A stretch of 64,000 nt of DNA, taken from the NCBI GenBank assembly GCA_017307285.1, contig JAFKFI010000066.1, forward strand, positions 111,808 to 175,807, given 5' to 3'. The notes below the pieces were generated by a model, which was given only the letters and a program-made list of their open reading frames with translations, had not been told where the DNA came from and did not search any database. This document shows positions 1-9,969 of the stretch, one piece after another. The position numbers and the translations under genes are program-made. The stretch is from Alphaproteobacteria bacterium. GTDB taxonomy: Bacteria > Pseudomonadota > Alphaproteobacteria > Acetobacterales > Acetobacteraceae. The stretch's first letter is position 1. Each line of letters begins with the position of its first letter.

Positions 1-513
1 CTCTGCGTCGGCAGTCTGAACCTGACCGACATCGTGCTGGCGCAGCAGACCATCTGGTTCTGCATCCCGCTGTTCCCGATGTTCATTGTGTTCTTCATCT
101 CGACCTTGGCGGAGACCAACCGCTCGCCGTTCGACTTGCCCGAAGGCGAGAGCGAGATCGTCGCTGGGTTCTTCGTCGAGTACAGCTCGCTTTCCTTCGG
201 GCTGTTCTTCCTCGGCGAATACGCGAACATGATCCTGATGAGCGGGCTGACCACCATCCTGTTCCTCGGTGGCTGGCTGGCGCCGTTCGGCGTCGTGCCG
301 TTCACTTGGATACCGGGACCGATCTGGTTCATCCTCAAGGTCTGCCTCTGCCTGTTCGTGTTCATCTGGGTGCGCGGCACCTTCCCGCGCTATCGCTATG
401 ATCAGCTGATGCGACTCGGCTGGAAGGTGTTCCTGCCGCTGTCGCTGGCGTGGCTGGTGATCACCGCCGGCGCGCTCATGCTGTTCGGCTGGCTGCCCCA
501 TGCGCCCGCTTGA
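1..513 (+). CDS. nuoH: NADH-quinone oxidoreductase subunit H, C-terminal part
   Basis: Membrane subunit of respiratory complex I (ND1 family), which lines the quinone cavity and couples the peripheral arm to the proton-pumping arm. The reading frame is open from the first base, so the N-terminal half lies outside the window; about 170 residues are present. The family hallmark [15 protein letters not shown] is present, followed by several hydrophobic helices and the conserved [10 protein letters not shown] loop. It heads the run nuoH-I-J-K-L-M-N seen here. Identification is secure; only the missing 5' end limits it. Confidence 0.96.
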   Translation, partial: LCVGSLNLTDIVLAQQTIWFCIPLFPMFIVFFISTLAETNRSPFDLPEGESEIVAGFFVEYSSLSFGLFFLGEYANMILMSGLTTILFLGGWLAPFGVVPFTWIPGPIWFILKVCLCLFVFIWVRGTFPRYRYDQLMRLGWKVFLPLSLAWLVITAGALMLFGWLPHAPA

Positions 514-592
514 TCGCCCCGGTCTCTATTCTCGCTGGCTTGATCGAATTTCGGGCCGGGTCTATCCCGCGTCGCGAGGAGGAGCCTGACCG

Positions 593-1081
593 ATGGCGTT
601 CCTGGACCGCACCGCGCGCAGCATGCTGCTCGGCGAACTCGTCGCCGGACTGGTGCTGACTCTGCGCTACTTCTTCACGCGCAAGGCGACGATCAACTAC
701 CCTTACGAGAAGGGTCCGATCAGCCCGCGATTCAAGGGTGAGCACGCGCTGCGTCGCTATCCGAACGGCGAGGAACGCTGCATCGCCTGCAAACTGTGCG
801 AGGCGATCTGCCCGGCACAAGCCATCACCATCGAGGCCGAGCCGCGCGACGATGGCTCGCGCCGCACCACGCGCTACGACATCGACATGACGAAGTGCAT
901 CTATTGCGGCTTGTGCGAGGAATCCTGCCCGGTGGACGCCATCGTCGAGGGACCGAACTTCGAGTTCGCGACGGAGACGCGCGAGGAGCTCATGTACGAC
1001 AAGGCGAAGCTGCTATCGAACGGGGACCGTTGGGAACCTGAGCTGTCCCGCCGCCTCGAGATGGACGCGCCCTACCGATGA
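593..1081 (+). CDS. nuoI: NADH-quinone oxidoreductase subunit I (2 x 4Fe-4S)
   Basis: Ferredoxin-like complex I subunit that carries the N6a and N6b clusters and passes electrons towards the quinone site. Two complete CxxCxxCxxxC motifs are visible: Cys63/66/69/73 ([11 protein letters not shown]) and Cys102/105/108/112 ([11 protein letters not shown]). At 162 aa it has the normal alphaproteobacterial length. The start is supported by a strong GAGGAGGAG ribosome-binding site a few bases upstream. The stop overlaps the nuoJ start (ATGA), indicating translational coupling. Confidence 0.97.
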   Translation: MAFLDRTARSMLLGELVAGLVLTLRYFFTRKATINYPYEKGPISPRFKGEHALRRYPNGEERCIACKLCEAICPAQAITIEAEPRDDGSRRTTRYDIDMTKCIYCGLCEESCPVDAIVEGPNFEFATETREELMYDKAKLLSNGDRWEPELSRRLEMDAPYR

Positions 1082-1821
1082 TTGCCACCATCGCGTTTTA
1101 TGTCTTTGCGGTGGTGCTGCTGGTCGCGGCGGCGATGGTCGTGAGCTCGCGCAATCCGGTTCACTCGGTGCTGTTCCTGATCCTCGCCTTCTTCAACGCG
1201 GCCGGGCTGTTCCTGATCGCCGGTGCCGAGTTCCTGGCGATGATCCTGATGATCGTCTATGTCGGCGCGGTCGCGGTGCTGTTCCTGTTCGTCGTGATGA
1301 TGCTCGACGTGAACTTCGCCGAGCTGCGGAGTGGCTTTCAGCGTTACCTGCCGATTGGCGCCACGATCGGCGCAGTGCTGTTTATCGAGCTGGTGCTCGT
1401 GGTCGGCGGCTGGAGCATCGGGCCCCTCAGCGAGGGCGCCCGCTTCGCGCCCACCCCGGCCAACGTGCACAACACGGCGGCGCTCGGACGGCTGATCTAC
1501 ACTGACTACGTGTTCCTGTTTCAGGCCGCCGGGCTCGTGCTGCTGGTCGCGATGATCGGCGCCATCGTGCTGACCTTGCGGGAGCGCAAATCCTCGCGGC
1601 ACCAGATCATCCGGTTGCAGAATTCGCGCACCGTTGCCGAGACCCTGGAGATGGTACCGGTCTCGCTGGGCGCCAACATCAACACGCTCGGTATCTACCG
1701 ACCCAAGGTCACGGAGCCCGAGGAGGTGTTGGCGGACGAGAGCGACAGCGAGGCGTTGCTTGGCCATCACGGCGGCGGTTCGGGTGGAGCGGGCGCGCAT
1801 CATGCGCCGGAGGTGCGCTAG
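1078..1821 (+). CDS. nuoJ: NADH-quinone oxidoreductase subunit J
   Basis: ND6-type membrane subunit of complex I, involved in conformational coupling of quinone reduction to proton transport. The first ~170 residues form five hydrophobic helices, including the conserved helix 3 region with [18 protein letters not shown]. At 247 aa it is longer than the usual ~200: beyond about residue 190 there is a soluble tail ending in a Gly/His/Ala-rich segment (GHHGGGSGG). The tail is probably cytoplasmic and of unknown role. It overlaps nuoI by 4 nt and abuts nuoK directly. Confidence 0.96.
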   Translation: MIATIAFYVFAVVLLVAAAMVVSSRNPVHSVLFLILAFFNAAGLFLIAGAEFLAMILMIVYVGAVAVLFLFVVMMLDVNFAELRSGFQRYLPIGATIGAVLFIELVLVVGGWSIGPLSEGARFAPTPANVHNTAALGRLIYTDYVFLFQAAGLVLLVAMIGAIVLTLRERKSSRHQIIRLQNSRTVAETLEMVPVSLGANINTLGIYRPKVTEPEEVLADESDSEALLGHHGGGSGGAGAHHAPEVR

Positions 1822-2148
1822 ATGCTGGCGGTCGGTGGATTGCCCGTGGGGCTCGGCCACTACTTGACGGTGGCGGCGATCCTGCTGGTGCTCGGCGTGT
1901 TTGGGATATTCCTAAACCGCAAGAACGTCATCATCATCCTGATGTCGATCGAGCTCATCCTGCTCTCGGTCAATCTCAACCTGGTGGCGTTCTCGGCGGC
2001 GCTGGGCGATCTGGTCGGGCAGGTGTTCGCCATGTTCGTGCTCACCGTCGCGGCCGCCGAGGCGGCGATCGGGCTGGCTGTCGTCGTCGTCTATTTCCGT
2101 AACCGCGGCTCGATCCAGGTCGAGGACGTCAATCTGATGAAGGGCTGA
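1822..2148 (+). CDS. nuoK: NADH-quinone oxidoreductase subunit K
   Basis: Small three-helix membrane subunit of complex I (ND4L/MrpC family), part of the proton pathway. The two buried glutamates of the family are visible: Glu44 in [13 protein letters not shown] and Glu80 in the third helix. Length is 108 aa; the first ~10 residues look like a short extension over the typical ~101. The start codon directly follows the nuoJ stop. Confidence 0.96.
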   Translation: MLAVGGLPVGLGHYLTVAAILLVLGVFGIFLNRKNVIIILMSIELILLSVNLNLVAFSAALGDLVGQVFAMFVLTVAAAEAAIGLAVVVVYFRNRGSIQVEDVNLMKG

Positions 2149-2152
2149 GGCG

Positions 2153-4081
2153 ATGATCTACGCCGTCGCCGTCTTTGCCCCGCTGCTGGGCGCGATCGTG
2201 TCCGGGCTGCTCGGCCGCTCTATCGGCGACCGCGCGGCGGAGGCCGTGTCGATCCTGGTGATGGTGGTGGCCGCGATCTGCGGCGTGACCTCCTTCATCT
2301 GGATCGGCTTCCTGCATGAGCCGGACGGCACGGTCGACATCGGCAGCTGGGTGGTGTCCGGCTCGTTCCGCACCTCTTGGACGCTGCGCTACGACACGCT
2401 GTCGGCGGTGATGGTCGGCATGGTGACGTTCGTCTCCACGCTGATCCACATCTACAGCGTCGGCTACATGGAGCACGACGCGTTCCCGCGTTATCGCTTC
2501 TTCGCCTATCTGAACCTGTTCACCTTCGCCATGCTGATGCTGGTGACGTCGGACAACCTGCTGCAGCTGTTCTTCGGCTGGGAGGGCGTCGGCCTCGCGA
2601 GCTACCTGCTGATCGGCTACTGGTACGACCGGCCGAGCGCCAATGCCGCGGCGATCAAGGCGATGATGGTCAACCGCGTCGCCGACCTGCCCTTCGCGGT
2701 TGGTATCGCGCTGGTGTTCCTGACCTTCGGCTCGATCGAGTTCCCGATCGTGTTCGCTGGCATCCAGCAGCACATGAACGATATGTACCATGTGCTCGGC
2801 TCGGACTGGCGAGCCTATGAGGTGATCGGCTTCCTGCTGTTCATCGGCGCGATGGGCAAGTCGGCGCAGATCTTTCTCCATACCTGGCTGCCCGACGCGA
2901 TGGAGGGGCCGACGCCGGTTTCGGCGCTGATCCATGCGGCGACGATGGTGACGGCCGGCGTGTTCCTGATGGCGCGGATGTCGCCGATCATGAGCTACGC
3001 GCCGGGCGCGCTCACCTTCGTCACGATCATCGGCGGCACCACCTCGCTATTCGCCGCGACGATCGGCTGCACGCAGTTCGACATCAAGAAGGTGATTGCC
3101 TACTCGACCTGCTCGCAGCTCGGCTACATGTTCACCGCTGCCGGCGTCGCGGTGTATCAGGCGTCGATCTTCCATTTGTTCTGCCATGCCTTCTTCAAGG
3201 CGCTGCTGTTCCTCGGCGCGGGCGCGGTGATCCACGCCGTCTCGGGCGAGCAGGACATGCGCAAGATGGGCGGGCTGTGGAAGAAGATTCCGATCACCTA
3301 CACCGTGATGTGGGTCGGCTCCCTGGCGCTCGCTGGGATCTTCCCGTTCGCCGGCTACTACTCCAAGGACGCCATCCTGGAAGCGGCATACTCGGCCGGT
3401 GGCGTCGGCTATTACGGCTTCTGGTGCGGCCTGATCGCTGCCGGGCTGACCGCGTTCTACTCCTGGCGCGTCATCATCATGACGTTCCACGGCCCGTCGC
3501 GCATGGATCATCACGTCGAGGAGCACGTGCACGAGTCGCCCTGGGTGATGATGGGGCCGTGCATCGTGCTTGCGATCGGGGCGTTGATCGCCGGCTTCAC
3601 CCTGCGCCACGAGTTCATCGGCGAGGGCTGGCCCGAGTTCTGGCGCGACAGCATCGTTATCACCGCGAGCAACCATGTACTTGCCAACATGGAGGAGCTG
3701 CCCGGCTGGGTCGGGATCGCGCCGACACTGGTGGGGCTGCTCGGGATTGCGACGGCCTATACGTTCTACATGTTCGTCCCGTCGCTGCCGGGTCGGATGG
3801 CCAGCATGTTCCGGCCGATCTACCTGCTGTTCTACAACAAGTGGTATTTTGATGAGATCTACGACGCGCTGTTCGTTCGCCCGGGCTTCTGGATTGCCCG
3901 CACCTTCTGGCAAGTCGGCGACGTGACCTTGATCAACGGCGTGCCGGACGGGATGGCCGCGCTGACCGCCGACGGCGCGCGGGGGATCTCGAAAGTCCAG
4001 ACCGGGTCGCTCGCGGTCTACGCCTTCGTCATGCTGATCGGCGTCGTCGTGCTGGTCGCCCTTTACCTGCTGATCCGGTGA
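2153..4081 (+). CDS. nuoL: NADH-quinone oxidoreductase subunit L
   Basis: Antiporter-like, distal proton-pumping subunit of complex I (ND5/MrpA family). The 642 aa are almost entirely hydrophobic helices. Family segments are clear: YLNLFTFAMLMLV followed by FFGWEGVGLASYLLIG, HTWLPDAMEGPTPVSALIHA, and KKVIAYSTCSQLGYM. The C-terminal ~100 residues fit the long lateral helix and last transmembrane helix of NuoL. It starts 4 nt after nuoK and is followed by nuoM with a 4 nt gap. Confidence 0.98.
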   Translation: MIYAVAVFAPLLGAIVSGLLGRSIGDRAAEAVSILVMVVAAICGVTSFIWIGFLHEPDGTVDIGSWVVSGSFRTSWTLRYDTLSAVMVGMVTFVSTLIHIYSVGYMEHDAFPRYRFFAYLNLFTFAMLMLVTSDNLLQLFFGWEGVGLASYLLIGYWYDRPSANAAAIKAMMVNRVADLPFAVGIALVFLTFGSIEFPIVFAGIQQHMNDMYHVLGSDWRAYEVIGFLLFIGAMGKSAQIFLHTWLPDAMEGPTPVSALIHAATMVTAGVFLMARMSPIMSYAPGALTFVTIIGGTTSLFAATIGCTQFDIKKVIAYSTCSQLGYMFTAAGVAVYQASIFHLFCHAFFKALLFLGAGAVIHAVSGEQDMRKMGGLWKKIPITYTVMWVGSLALAGIFPFAGYYSKDAILEAAYSAGGVGYYGFWCGLIAAGLTAFYSWRVIIMTFHGPSRMDHHVEEHVHESPWVMMGPCIVLAIGALIAGFTLRHEFIGEGWPEFWRDSIVITASNHVLANMEELPGWVGIAPTLVGLLGIATAYTFYMFVPSLPGRMASMFRPIYLLFYNKWYFDEIYDALFVRPGFWIARTFWQVGDVTLINGVPDGMAALTADGARGISKVQTGSLAVYAFVMLIGVVVLVALYLLIR

Positions 4082-4085
4082 CAGA

Positions 4086-5636
4086 ATGAATCAGGTGGGC
4101 TTTCCCCTGCTCTCGCTGATTACGTGGCTGCCGCTGGTCGGCTGCGTGGTCATCCTTTCGGTGCGCGGCGACGAGGAGACGGTGGCGTCCAACGCGCGCT
4201 GGACTGCGCTGTGGACCAGCCTGATCGTGTTCGCGCTCTCGCTGCTGCTGTGGGCGAAGTTCGACACCAACGAGCCGGGGTTCCAGTTCGTCGAGAACAT
4301 TCCGTGGCTGCCGGAATACGGCGTCGGCTACAAGCTGGGCGTGGACGGCATCAGCGTGCTGTTCGTCCTGCTCTCCACCCTGCTCACGCCGATCTGCATT
4401 CTCTCGGCCTGGGAGGTGATCCGCACCGGTGTGCGGGAGTTCATGATCGCCTTCCTGATCCTCGAGACGATGATGGTCGGGATGTTCTGCGCCCTCGATT
4501 TCGTCATCTTCTACATGTTCTTCGAGGGCGTGCTGATCCCGATGTACCTGATCATCGGCGTCTGGGGCGGGCCGAACAGGGTCTATTCGGCGGTAAAGTT
4601 CTTCCTCTACACGCTCACCGGCTCGGTGCTGATGCTGCTGGCATTGCTGGCCATGTGGTTTCAGGCCGGTACCACCGACATCACCGTGCTGCTGCACACC
4701 CAGTTCGCGCCGGCGCTGCAGACCTGGCTGTTCCTCGCCTTCCTCGCCTCGTTCGCCGTGAAGGTGCCGATGTGGCCGGTGCACACCTGGTTGCCGGACG
4801 CCCATGTCGAGGCGCCGACCGCCGGCTCGGTGATCCTGGCCGGCGTGCTGCTGAAGATGGGAGCGTACGGCTTCCTGCGCTTCTCGGTGCCGATGCTGCC
4901 GCAGGCCAGCGCGATGTTCGCGCCGTTGATGTTCTCGCTGTCGGTGGTCGCGGTGATCTACACCGCGCTGGTGGCGTTGGCGCAGACCGACATGAAGAAG
5001 CTGATCGCCTACTCCTCAGTGTCGCACATGGGGGTGGTGACGATCGGCATCTTCACCATCAACATGCAGGGGGTATCCGGGGCGATCTTCCAGATGCTGT
5101 CGCACGGCATCGTCTCGGCCGCGCTGTTCCTCATCGTCGGCGTGCTCTACGACCGATTGCACACGCACGAGATTGACCGCTTCGGCGGCCTGGCCGATCG
5201 GATGCCGCGGTACGCGCTGTTCTTCATGCTGTTCAGCATGGCGAGCATCGGCCTGCCGGGCACCTCGGGCTTCGTCGGCGAGTTCCTGGTGATCGTCGGC
5301 TCGCTGCAGGTGAATTTCTGGCTGGCGCTGCTGGGCGGCATGGGGATGATCCTCGGCGTCGCCTACACGCTCTATCTGTATCGCCGGATCATTTTCGGCC
5401 GGATCACGCGTGATGACCTGAAAAACATCCTCGACCTCTCGCCGCGCGAGATCGCGGTGTTCGTGCCGCTGATAGCACTGACGCTGTGGATGGGCGTCGT
5501 TCCATCCAGCTTCACCAGCTTCTGGGACGCCAGCGTGGGCGCGATGGTGGAGCAGCACACGGCGGCGCTGGCCTCCGAGGTGAAGGTCGCGAAGGTCGCG
5601 CCGAATGAAATGCCCGCGGGCGAGGTGATGCGCTGA
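4086..5636 (+). CDS. nuoM: NADH-quinone oxidoreductase subunit M
   Basis: Antiporter-like proton-pumping subunit of complex I (ND4 family), 516 aa. Diagnostic stretches include EGVLIPMYLIIGVWGG, the HTWLPDAHVEAPTAGS loop and KKLIAYSSVSHMG. The C-terminal ~25 residues are a hydrophilic tail. Its stop codon overlaps the nuoN start, continuing the tightly packed operon. Confidence 0.98.
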   Translation: MNQVGFPLLSLITWLPLVGCVVILSVRGDEETVASNARWTALWTSLIVFALSLLLWAKFDTNEPGFQFVENIPWLPEYGVGYKLGVDGISVLFVLLSTLLTPICILSAWEVIRTGVREFMIAFLILETMMVGMFCALDFVIFYMFFEGVLIPMYLIIGVWGGPNRVYSAVKFFLYTLTGSVLMLLALLAMWFQAGTTDITVLLHTQFAPALQTWLFLAFLASFAVKVPMWPVHTWLPDAHVEAPTAGSVILAGVLLKMGAYGFLRFSVPMLPQASAMFAPLMFSLSVVAVIYTALVALAQTDMKKLIAYSSVSHMGVVTIGIFTINMQGVSGAIFQMLSHGIVSAALFLIVGVLYDRLHTHEIDRFGGLADRMPRYALFFMLFSMASIGLPGTSGFVGEFLVIVGSLQVNFWLALLGGMGMILGVAYTLYLYRRIIFGRITRDDLKNILDLSPREIAVFVPLIALTLWMGVVPSSFTSFWDASVGAMVEQHTAALASEVKVAKVAPNEMPAGEVMR

Positions 5637-7057
5637 TGAACTGGGCTCTCGCCATTCCCGAGATCGTGCTTAGCGTGTGCGGCATGGGCATCCTGATCGT
5701 CGGCGTGCTGCGCCGCCAGGACAGCACGTTCCTGTGCAGCATGTTGACGCTTGGCGCGTTCCTGCTGGCGGCGATCCTCAGTGTCTCGACGGTGCAGGGT
5801 ATCGGCTATCACGGCCAGTTCGTGATCGATCCATTCAGCGGCTTCGTAAAGCTGCTGATCATCGCCGGCGCGGCGCTCTGCCTGATTCTGGCGCTCGACT
5901 ACAACCGAAAGCAACGCATCTCGCGGTTCGAGTTCCCGGTGCTGATGCTGTTCTCGGTCGTCGGCATGATGGTCATGGCGTCGGCCAGCAACCTGATGAC
6001 GCTGTATCTCGGGCTCGAGCTGCAATCGCTGGCGCTGTACGTGCTCGCGGCTTTCGCGCGCGACGACGTGCGCTCCTCGGAGGCCGGGCTCAAGTATTTC
6101 GTACTCAGCGCGCTCGCCACCGGGCTGCTGCTGTACGGCATTTCGTTGGTCTACGGCTTCGCGGGGACGATGGACTTCGCGCAGATCGCGCGCGCCGCCT
6201 CCGATCCGGTGCACGTCTCGCCGGGCCTGGTCGTCGGCATCGTGTTCGTGCTGGTCGGGCTCGCGTTCAAGATCTCCGCCGTGCCGTTCCATATGTGGAC
6301 GCCTGACGTCTACGAGGGTGCGCCGACGCCGGTGACGCTGTTCTTCGGCACGTCGCCGAAGGTCGCCGCGATCGCCGTGATGGTGCGGGTCATGGTGCAT
6401 CCGTTCGGCCACCTGACCGATCAGTGGCATACTCTGATCGTAATTGTCTCCATTGCTTCGATGATCTGGGGTGCCGTGGCGGCGATCGGACAGGCCAACA
6501 TCAAGCGGATGATGGCGTTCAGCGCGATCGGTCACATGGGTTATGCGCTGATCGGGCTCGCCGCCGGCACCGCCGTGGGCATTCGGGGCCTCCTGGTCTA
6601 CATGGTGATCTATGTGTTCATGACGGCGGGCGCGTTCGCCTGCATCACCGCGATGCGCCGGAATGGCCGGTCGGTGGAGATGATCTCCGACCTCAACGGC
6701 CTTGCGCGCAACGATCCGGCGCTGGCCGGGGCGATGGCGGTGGCGATGTTCAGCCTCGCCGGCATCCCGATCCTGTCCGGCTTCTTTGCCAAGCTGTACA
6801 TCTTCCTCGCGGCGGTGCAGGCCGGGATGTGGACGCTGGCGATCATCGGCGTGCTGACCAGCGTGGTGGGCGCCTTCTATTACCTCCGCGTCATCAAGGT
6901 GATGTATTTCGACGCGCCGGCAGAGCAATTCGACGCGCGCTCGCCCTCGCTCACCTTCGTCGCCGCTGTGACCACCCTGTTCACGACCTTCTTCTTCCTG
7001 TTCCCGGCCCCGGTGGTGGGCGCGGCGCAGGCGGCCGCACAGGCGCTGTTCGGCTAG
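5636..7057 (+). CDS. nuoN: NADH-quinone oxidoreductase subunit N
   Basis: Third antiporter-like subunit of complex I (ND2 family), 473 aa, last gene of the nuo operon here. Typical motifs are LYLGLELQSLALYVLAAF, FHMWTPDVYEGAPTPVT and KRMMAFSAIGHMGYALIG. In many alphaproteobacteria birA follows directly; here a 62 nt gap leads straight to coaX. Confidence 0.97.
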   Translation: MNWALAIPEIVLSVCGMGILIVGVLRRQDSTFLCSMLTLGAFLLAAILSVSTVQGIGYHGQFVIDPFSGFVKLLIIAGAALCLILALDYNRKQRISRFEFPVLMLFSVVGMMVMASASNLMTLYLGLELQSLALYVLAAFARDDVRSSEAGLKYFVLSALATGLLLYGISLVYGFAGTMDFAQIARAASDPVHVSPGLVVGIVFVLVGLAFKISAVPFHMWTPDVYEGAPTPVTLFFGTSPKVAAIAVMVRVMVHPFGHLTDQWHTLIVIVSIASMIWGAVAAIGQANIKRMMAFSAIGHMGYALIGLAAGTAVGIRGLLVYMVIYVFMTAGAFACITAMRRNGRSVEMISDLNGLARNDPALAGAMAVAMFSLAGIPILSGFFAKLYIFLAAVQAGMWTLAIIGVLTSVVGAFYYLRVIKVMYFDAPAEQFDARSPSLTFVAAVTTLFTTFFFLFPAPVVGAAQAAAQALFG

Positions 7058-7119
7058 GTCGACTGAAGCAAGTTCGTGTAGATTCTCGCTATCAGCCATA
7101 GCCGGGAGGCGGCTGTCCC

Positions 7120-7926
7120 ATGCTCCTCGTCATCGACGCCGGCAACACCAACGTCGTGTTCGCGGTGCATGACAAATCCTGGCGCGGGGTGTGGCGGATC
7201 GCCACCGAGGCGCAGCGCACGTCCGACGAATACGCCGTGTGGCTGCTGGCGTTGCTCCAGCATTCCGGTCTGAAGCCGGCCGATGTCGAGCGGGCGGTGA
7301 TCGGGACGGTGGTGCCGGCCGCGCTCTATCATCTGCGTCGGCTTTGTCGCGACTGGTTCTCCGTCGAGCCGCTGGTCGCCCGCGCGACACTCGATTGGGG
7401 CTTCGACATCCGCATTGACAATCCCGAGGAGGTCGGCGCTGACCGGCTGCTAAACTCGCTGGCGGCGCATCGCCAGTTCGGCGGGCCGCTGGTGATCGTG
7501 GATTTCGGCACCGCGACCACATTCGACGTGGTGGAGAAGGACGGGGGCTATATCGGCGGCGTGATCGCTCCAGGTATCAACCTGTCCATCGAGGCGCTGC
7601 ACCAGGCCGCGGCGCGCCTCCCGCGCATCGGCATCGGCCGACCGCAGGCGGTGATCGGCCGAGGCACTGTCGCGGCCATGCAGTCCGGCGTGTATTGGGG
7701 TTATGTCGGCCTGGTGGAGGGGCTCATCACCCGCATCAGGGCGGAGCATGGCGGCCCGCTCCGCGTGGTGGCGACCGGCGGGCTTGCTCCGCTATTCTCC
7801 GAGGGCACCACGATGATCGAGGCGATCGAGCCGGATCTCACGCTCGACGGGCTCCGGCTGTTGGCGGAGCGCAACCCCGCGCCCACATTACCGCGTGACC
7901 GACGGGCTCTGCACGACAGCGATTGA
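7120..7926 (+). CDS. coaX: Type III pantothenate kinase
   Basis: Phosphorylates pantothenate, the first step of coenzyme A synthesis, as a member of the ASKHA fold; unlike CoaA it is insensitive to CoA feedback (family knowledge). Visible motifs: the N-terminal phosphate-binding loop IDAGNTN (residues 5-11), GADRLLN and the adenosine/phosphate loop [11 protein letters not shown]. 268 aa is normal. A GGGAGG ribosome-binding site precedes the ATG. The order nuoN-coaX-rnj matches the alphaproteobacterial arrangement apart from the absent birA. Confidence 0.95.
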   Translation: MLLVIDAGNTNVVFAVHDKSWRGVWRIATEAQRTSDEYAVWLLALLQHSGLKPADVERAVIGTVVPAALYHLRRLCRDWFSVEPLVARATLDWGFDIRIDNPEEVGADRLLNSLAAHRQFGGPLVIVDFGTATTFDVVEKDGGYIGGVIAPGINLSIEALHQAAARLPRIGIGRPQAVIGRGTVAAMQSGVYWGYVGLVEGLITRIRAEHGGPLRVVATGGLAPLFSEGTTMIEAIEPDLTLDGLRLLAERNPAPTLPRDRRALHDSD

Positions 7927-7943
7927 GGATAACCAGACCAAAA

Positions 7944-9590
7944 ATGGACGCGGCAAGCGGTGATCTGGCCTTCCTGCCCTTGGGCGGGACGGGCGAGATT
8001 GGCATGAATCTCAACTTGTACCGTTGCGGCGGCAAGTGGCTGGCGGTGGATTGCGGGATCGGGTTCGGCGGCTCCGAGATGCCGGAGGTCGACGTGATGA
8101 TGGCCGATCCCGGCTTCATCGCGGAACGGCGGGATAGGCTGGTCGGGCTCGTGATCACCCACGCGCATGAGGACCATATCGGTGCCGTGGCTTGGCTGTG
8201 GCCGCAGCTGCGCTGTCCGGTCTACGCAACCCCCTTCGCCGCCGCCGTGTTGCGGCGCAAGCTCGGCGAGGTGCAGCTGCAGCGCGAAGTGAAGCTGCAC
8301 GTCGTCGAGCCGGGCGGCACGATCGACCTCGCCCCTTTCGCGCTGACGTTCGTGCGGGTGTCGCACTCGATCCCGGAGGCCCAGGCGCTGATCATCCGCA
8401 CGCCGCACGGCACCATCCTGCACACTGGGGATTTCAAGCTCGACCCGAAGCCGCTGGTCGGCCCGACCACCGACGAGGCCGCATTGGCGCGCCTTGGCGA
8501 GGAGGGTGTGCTGGCGATGGTGTGTGATTCCACCAACGCGATGGTGGAAGGTCACTCAGGTTCCGAGGCCGAAGTGCGCCAGAGCCTGTGTGCGCTGATC
8601 CGCGACATCAAGGGGCGGGTGGCGGTGACGTGCTTCGCCAGCAACGTCGCCCGGGTGGAGACAATCGCCTATGCCGCGCGCGACGCCGGGCGCAGCGTTG
8701 CGGTGGTAGGGCGCAGCTTGCGCAACCTCGACGCTGCGGCACGCGAGTGCGGCTATTTGCGGGACGTACCCGAGTTTGTCCCGGAGGACGCGGCGGGCTC
8801 TATCCCGGACGACAATCTGCTGATCCTGATCACCGGCAGCCAAGGCGAGCCGCGCAGCGCGCTGGCGCGGGTCGCGATGGACACCCATCCCAACATCGCG
8901 CTCGGCGAGGGCGACACGGTGATCTTCAGCAGTCGCATGATCCCCGGCAACGAGCGGGCGATCGGCACGGTGCAGGATAATCTGGTGCGGCGCGGGGTGC
9001 GGCTGATGACGGACATGGATCATCTGGTCCATGTCTCCGGCCATCCTGCGCGGGATGAGCTGCGCAAGCTGTATCGGCTGGTCAAACCGCGCTACGCGGT
9101 GCCGGTGCATGGCGAATGGCGTCATTTGTCGGCGCACGCCGCGCTGGCGCAGGAGGCGGGGGCCACGCCGATGCTGCTCGAGGATGGCGATATTTTGCAG
9201 TTGGCGCCAGGCCGTCCCGAGGTGATCGACAGCGCACCAGTCGGGCGCCTGGTGCTCGACGGGGCACGGTTGGTGCCGTTGGCCGGGAAGGTGCTTTCGG
9301 CGCGTCGGCGGATGCTGTTCAACGGGGTCGTGGTAGCGAGCGTCGCGGTGGACGAGGCCGGGCGTATCCTGGGCCGGCCGCGCATCAGTGCGCCGGGCCT
9401 GTTCGATGGCGACGACCCGGATACCGACAAGATCACCGGCGAGTTCGCCGCAGCGCTCGCCGATCTGCCGGCGCCGTTGCGCCGCGACGACGCGGGGTTG
9501 ACCGACGCCGCGCGCGCAGCTCTGCGTCGCGCGATCGGGCGGCGGGTGCAGAAGCGGCCGTTGGTCGACATCCACCTACTGCGCGTGTGA
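7944..9590 (+). CDS. rnj: Ribonuclease J
   Basis: Metallo-beta-lactamase/beta-CASP ribonuclease with 5'-3' exonuclease and endonuclease activity on mRNA and rRNA precursors. The zinc motif HAHEDH is present near residues 73-78, with downstream GDFKLDPKP, the beta-CASP stretch ITGSQGEPRSALAR, and PVHGEWRH. 548 aa from the ATG chosen here. A TTG seven codons upstream (7923) would overlap coaX; the ATG was preferred because it is a standard codon and gives the usual start just before the GGTGEIGMN strand. Confidence 0.95.
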   Translation: MDAASGDLAFLPLGGTGEIGMNLNLYRCGGKWLAVDCGIGFGGSEMPEVDVMMADPGFIAERRDRLVGLVITHAHEDHIGAVAWLWPQLRCPVYATPFAAAVLRRKLGEVQLQREVKLHVVEPGGTIDLAPFALTFVRVSHSIPEAQALIIRTPHGTILHTGDFKLDPKPLVGPTTDEAALARLGEEGVLAMVCDSTNAMVEGHSGSEAEVRQSLCALIRDIKGRVAVTCFASNVARVETIAYAARDAGRSVAVVGRSLRNLDAAARECGYLRDVPEFVPEDAAGSIPDDNLLILITGSQGEPRSALARVAMDTHPNIALGEGDTVIFSSRMIPGNERAIGTVQDNLVRRGVRLMTDMDHLVHVSGHPARDELRKLYRLVKPRYAVPVHGEWRHLSAHAALAQEAGATPMLLEDGDILQLAPGRPEVIDSAPVGRLVLDGARLVPLAGKVLSARRRMLFNGVVVASVAVDEAGRILGRPRISAPGLFDGDDPDTDKITGEFAAALADLPAPLRRDDAGLTDAARAALRRAIGRRVQKRPLVDIHLLRV

Positions 9591-9597
9591 GCCCCCG

Positions 9598-9855
9598 GTG
9601 AACTGGTTTACTGGTGCCGTTCTGTACGTGCTCATCTGGTGGACGGTGCTGTTCGCGGTACTGCCCGTCGGGACGCACCCGGTTACTGAAGCGGATGAGC
9701 ACACAGGCTGGCGCGGTGCGCCGGCAAGGCCTCGCCTGGGCCTGAAGGCGCTCGCAACCACGCTGATCGCGGCGCTCATCTGGTTCGGCGCGTATCTTCT
9801 GATCACCAGCGACTGGCTCAGCTTCCGTCACGGCTGGTTGATGCTGCAGGATTAG
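9598..9855 (+). CDS. DUF1467 family small membrane protein
   Basis: An 85 aa protein with two predicted membrane helices (about residues 5-22 and 48-65) and a conserved N-terminal WTVLFAVLPVGTHP stretch, the hallmark of DUF1467. The family is alphaproteobacterial and commonly lies between rnj and proS; its function is unknown. The start is GTG, 7 nt after the rnj stop, so it is probably co-translated with rnj. Confidence 0.85.
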   Translation: MNWFTGAVLYVLIWWTVLFAVLPVGTHPVTEADEHTGWRGAPARPRLGLKALATTLIAALIWFGAYLLITSDWLSFRHGWLMLQD

Positions 9856-9969
9856 GCAAGCTGCCCTCAGCAGGGCGGTCCAACAGTGCAATCGCGCAGA
9901 TCACAACAATGCGACTAAATTTGGTGCGATGGAACGAATTTTTGGTCTGGACTGCCGAGCTTTAGTCAG

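Noticed and set aside
5372..7099. 575 aa reverse-strand ORF opposite nuoM/nuoN
   Set aside because: His/Arg/Gln-rich antisense shadow without any family-like segment.
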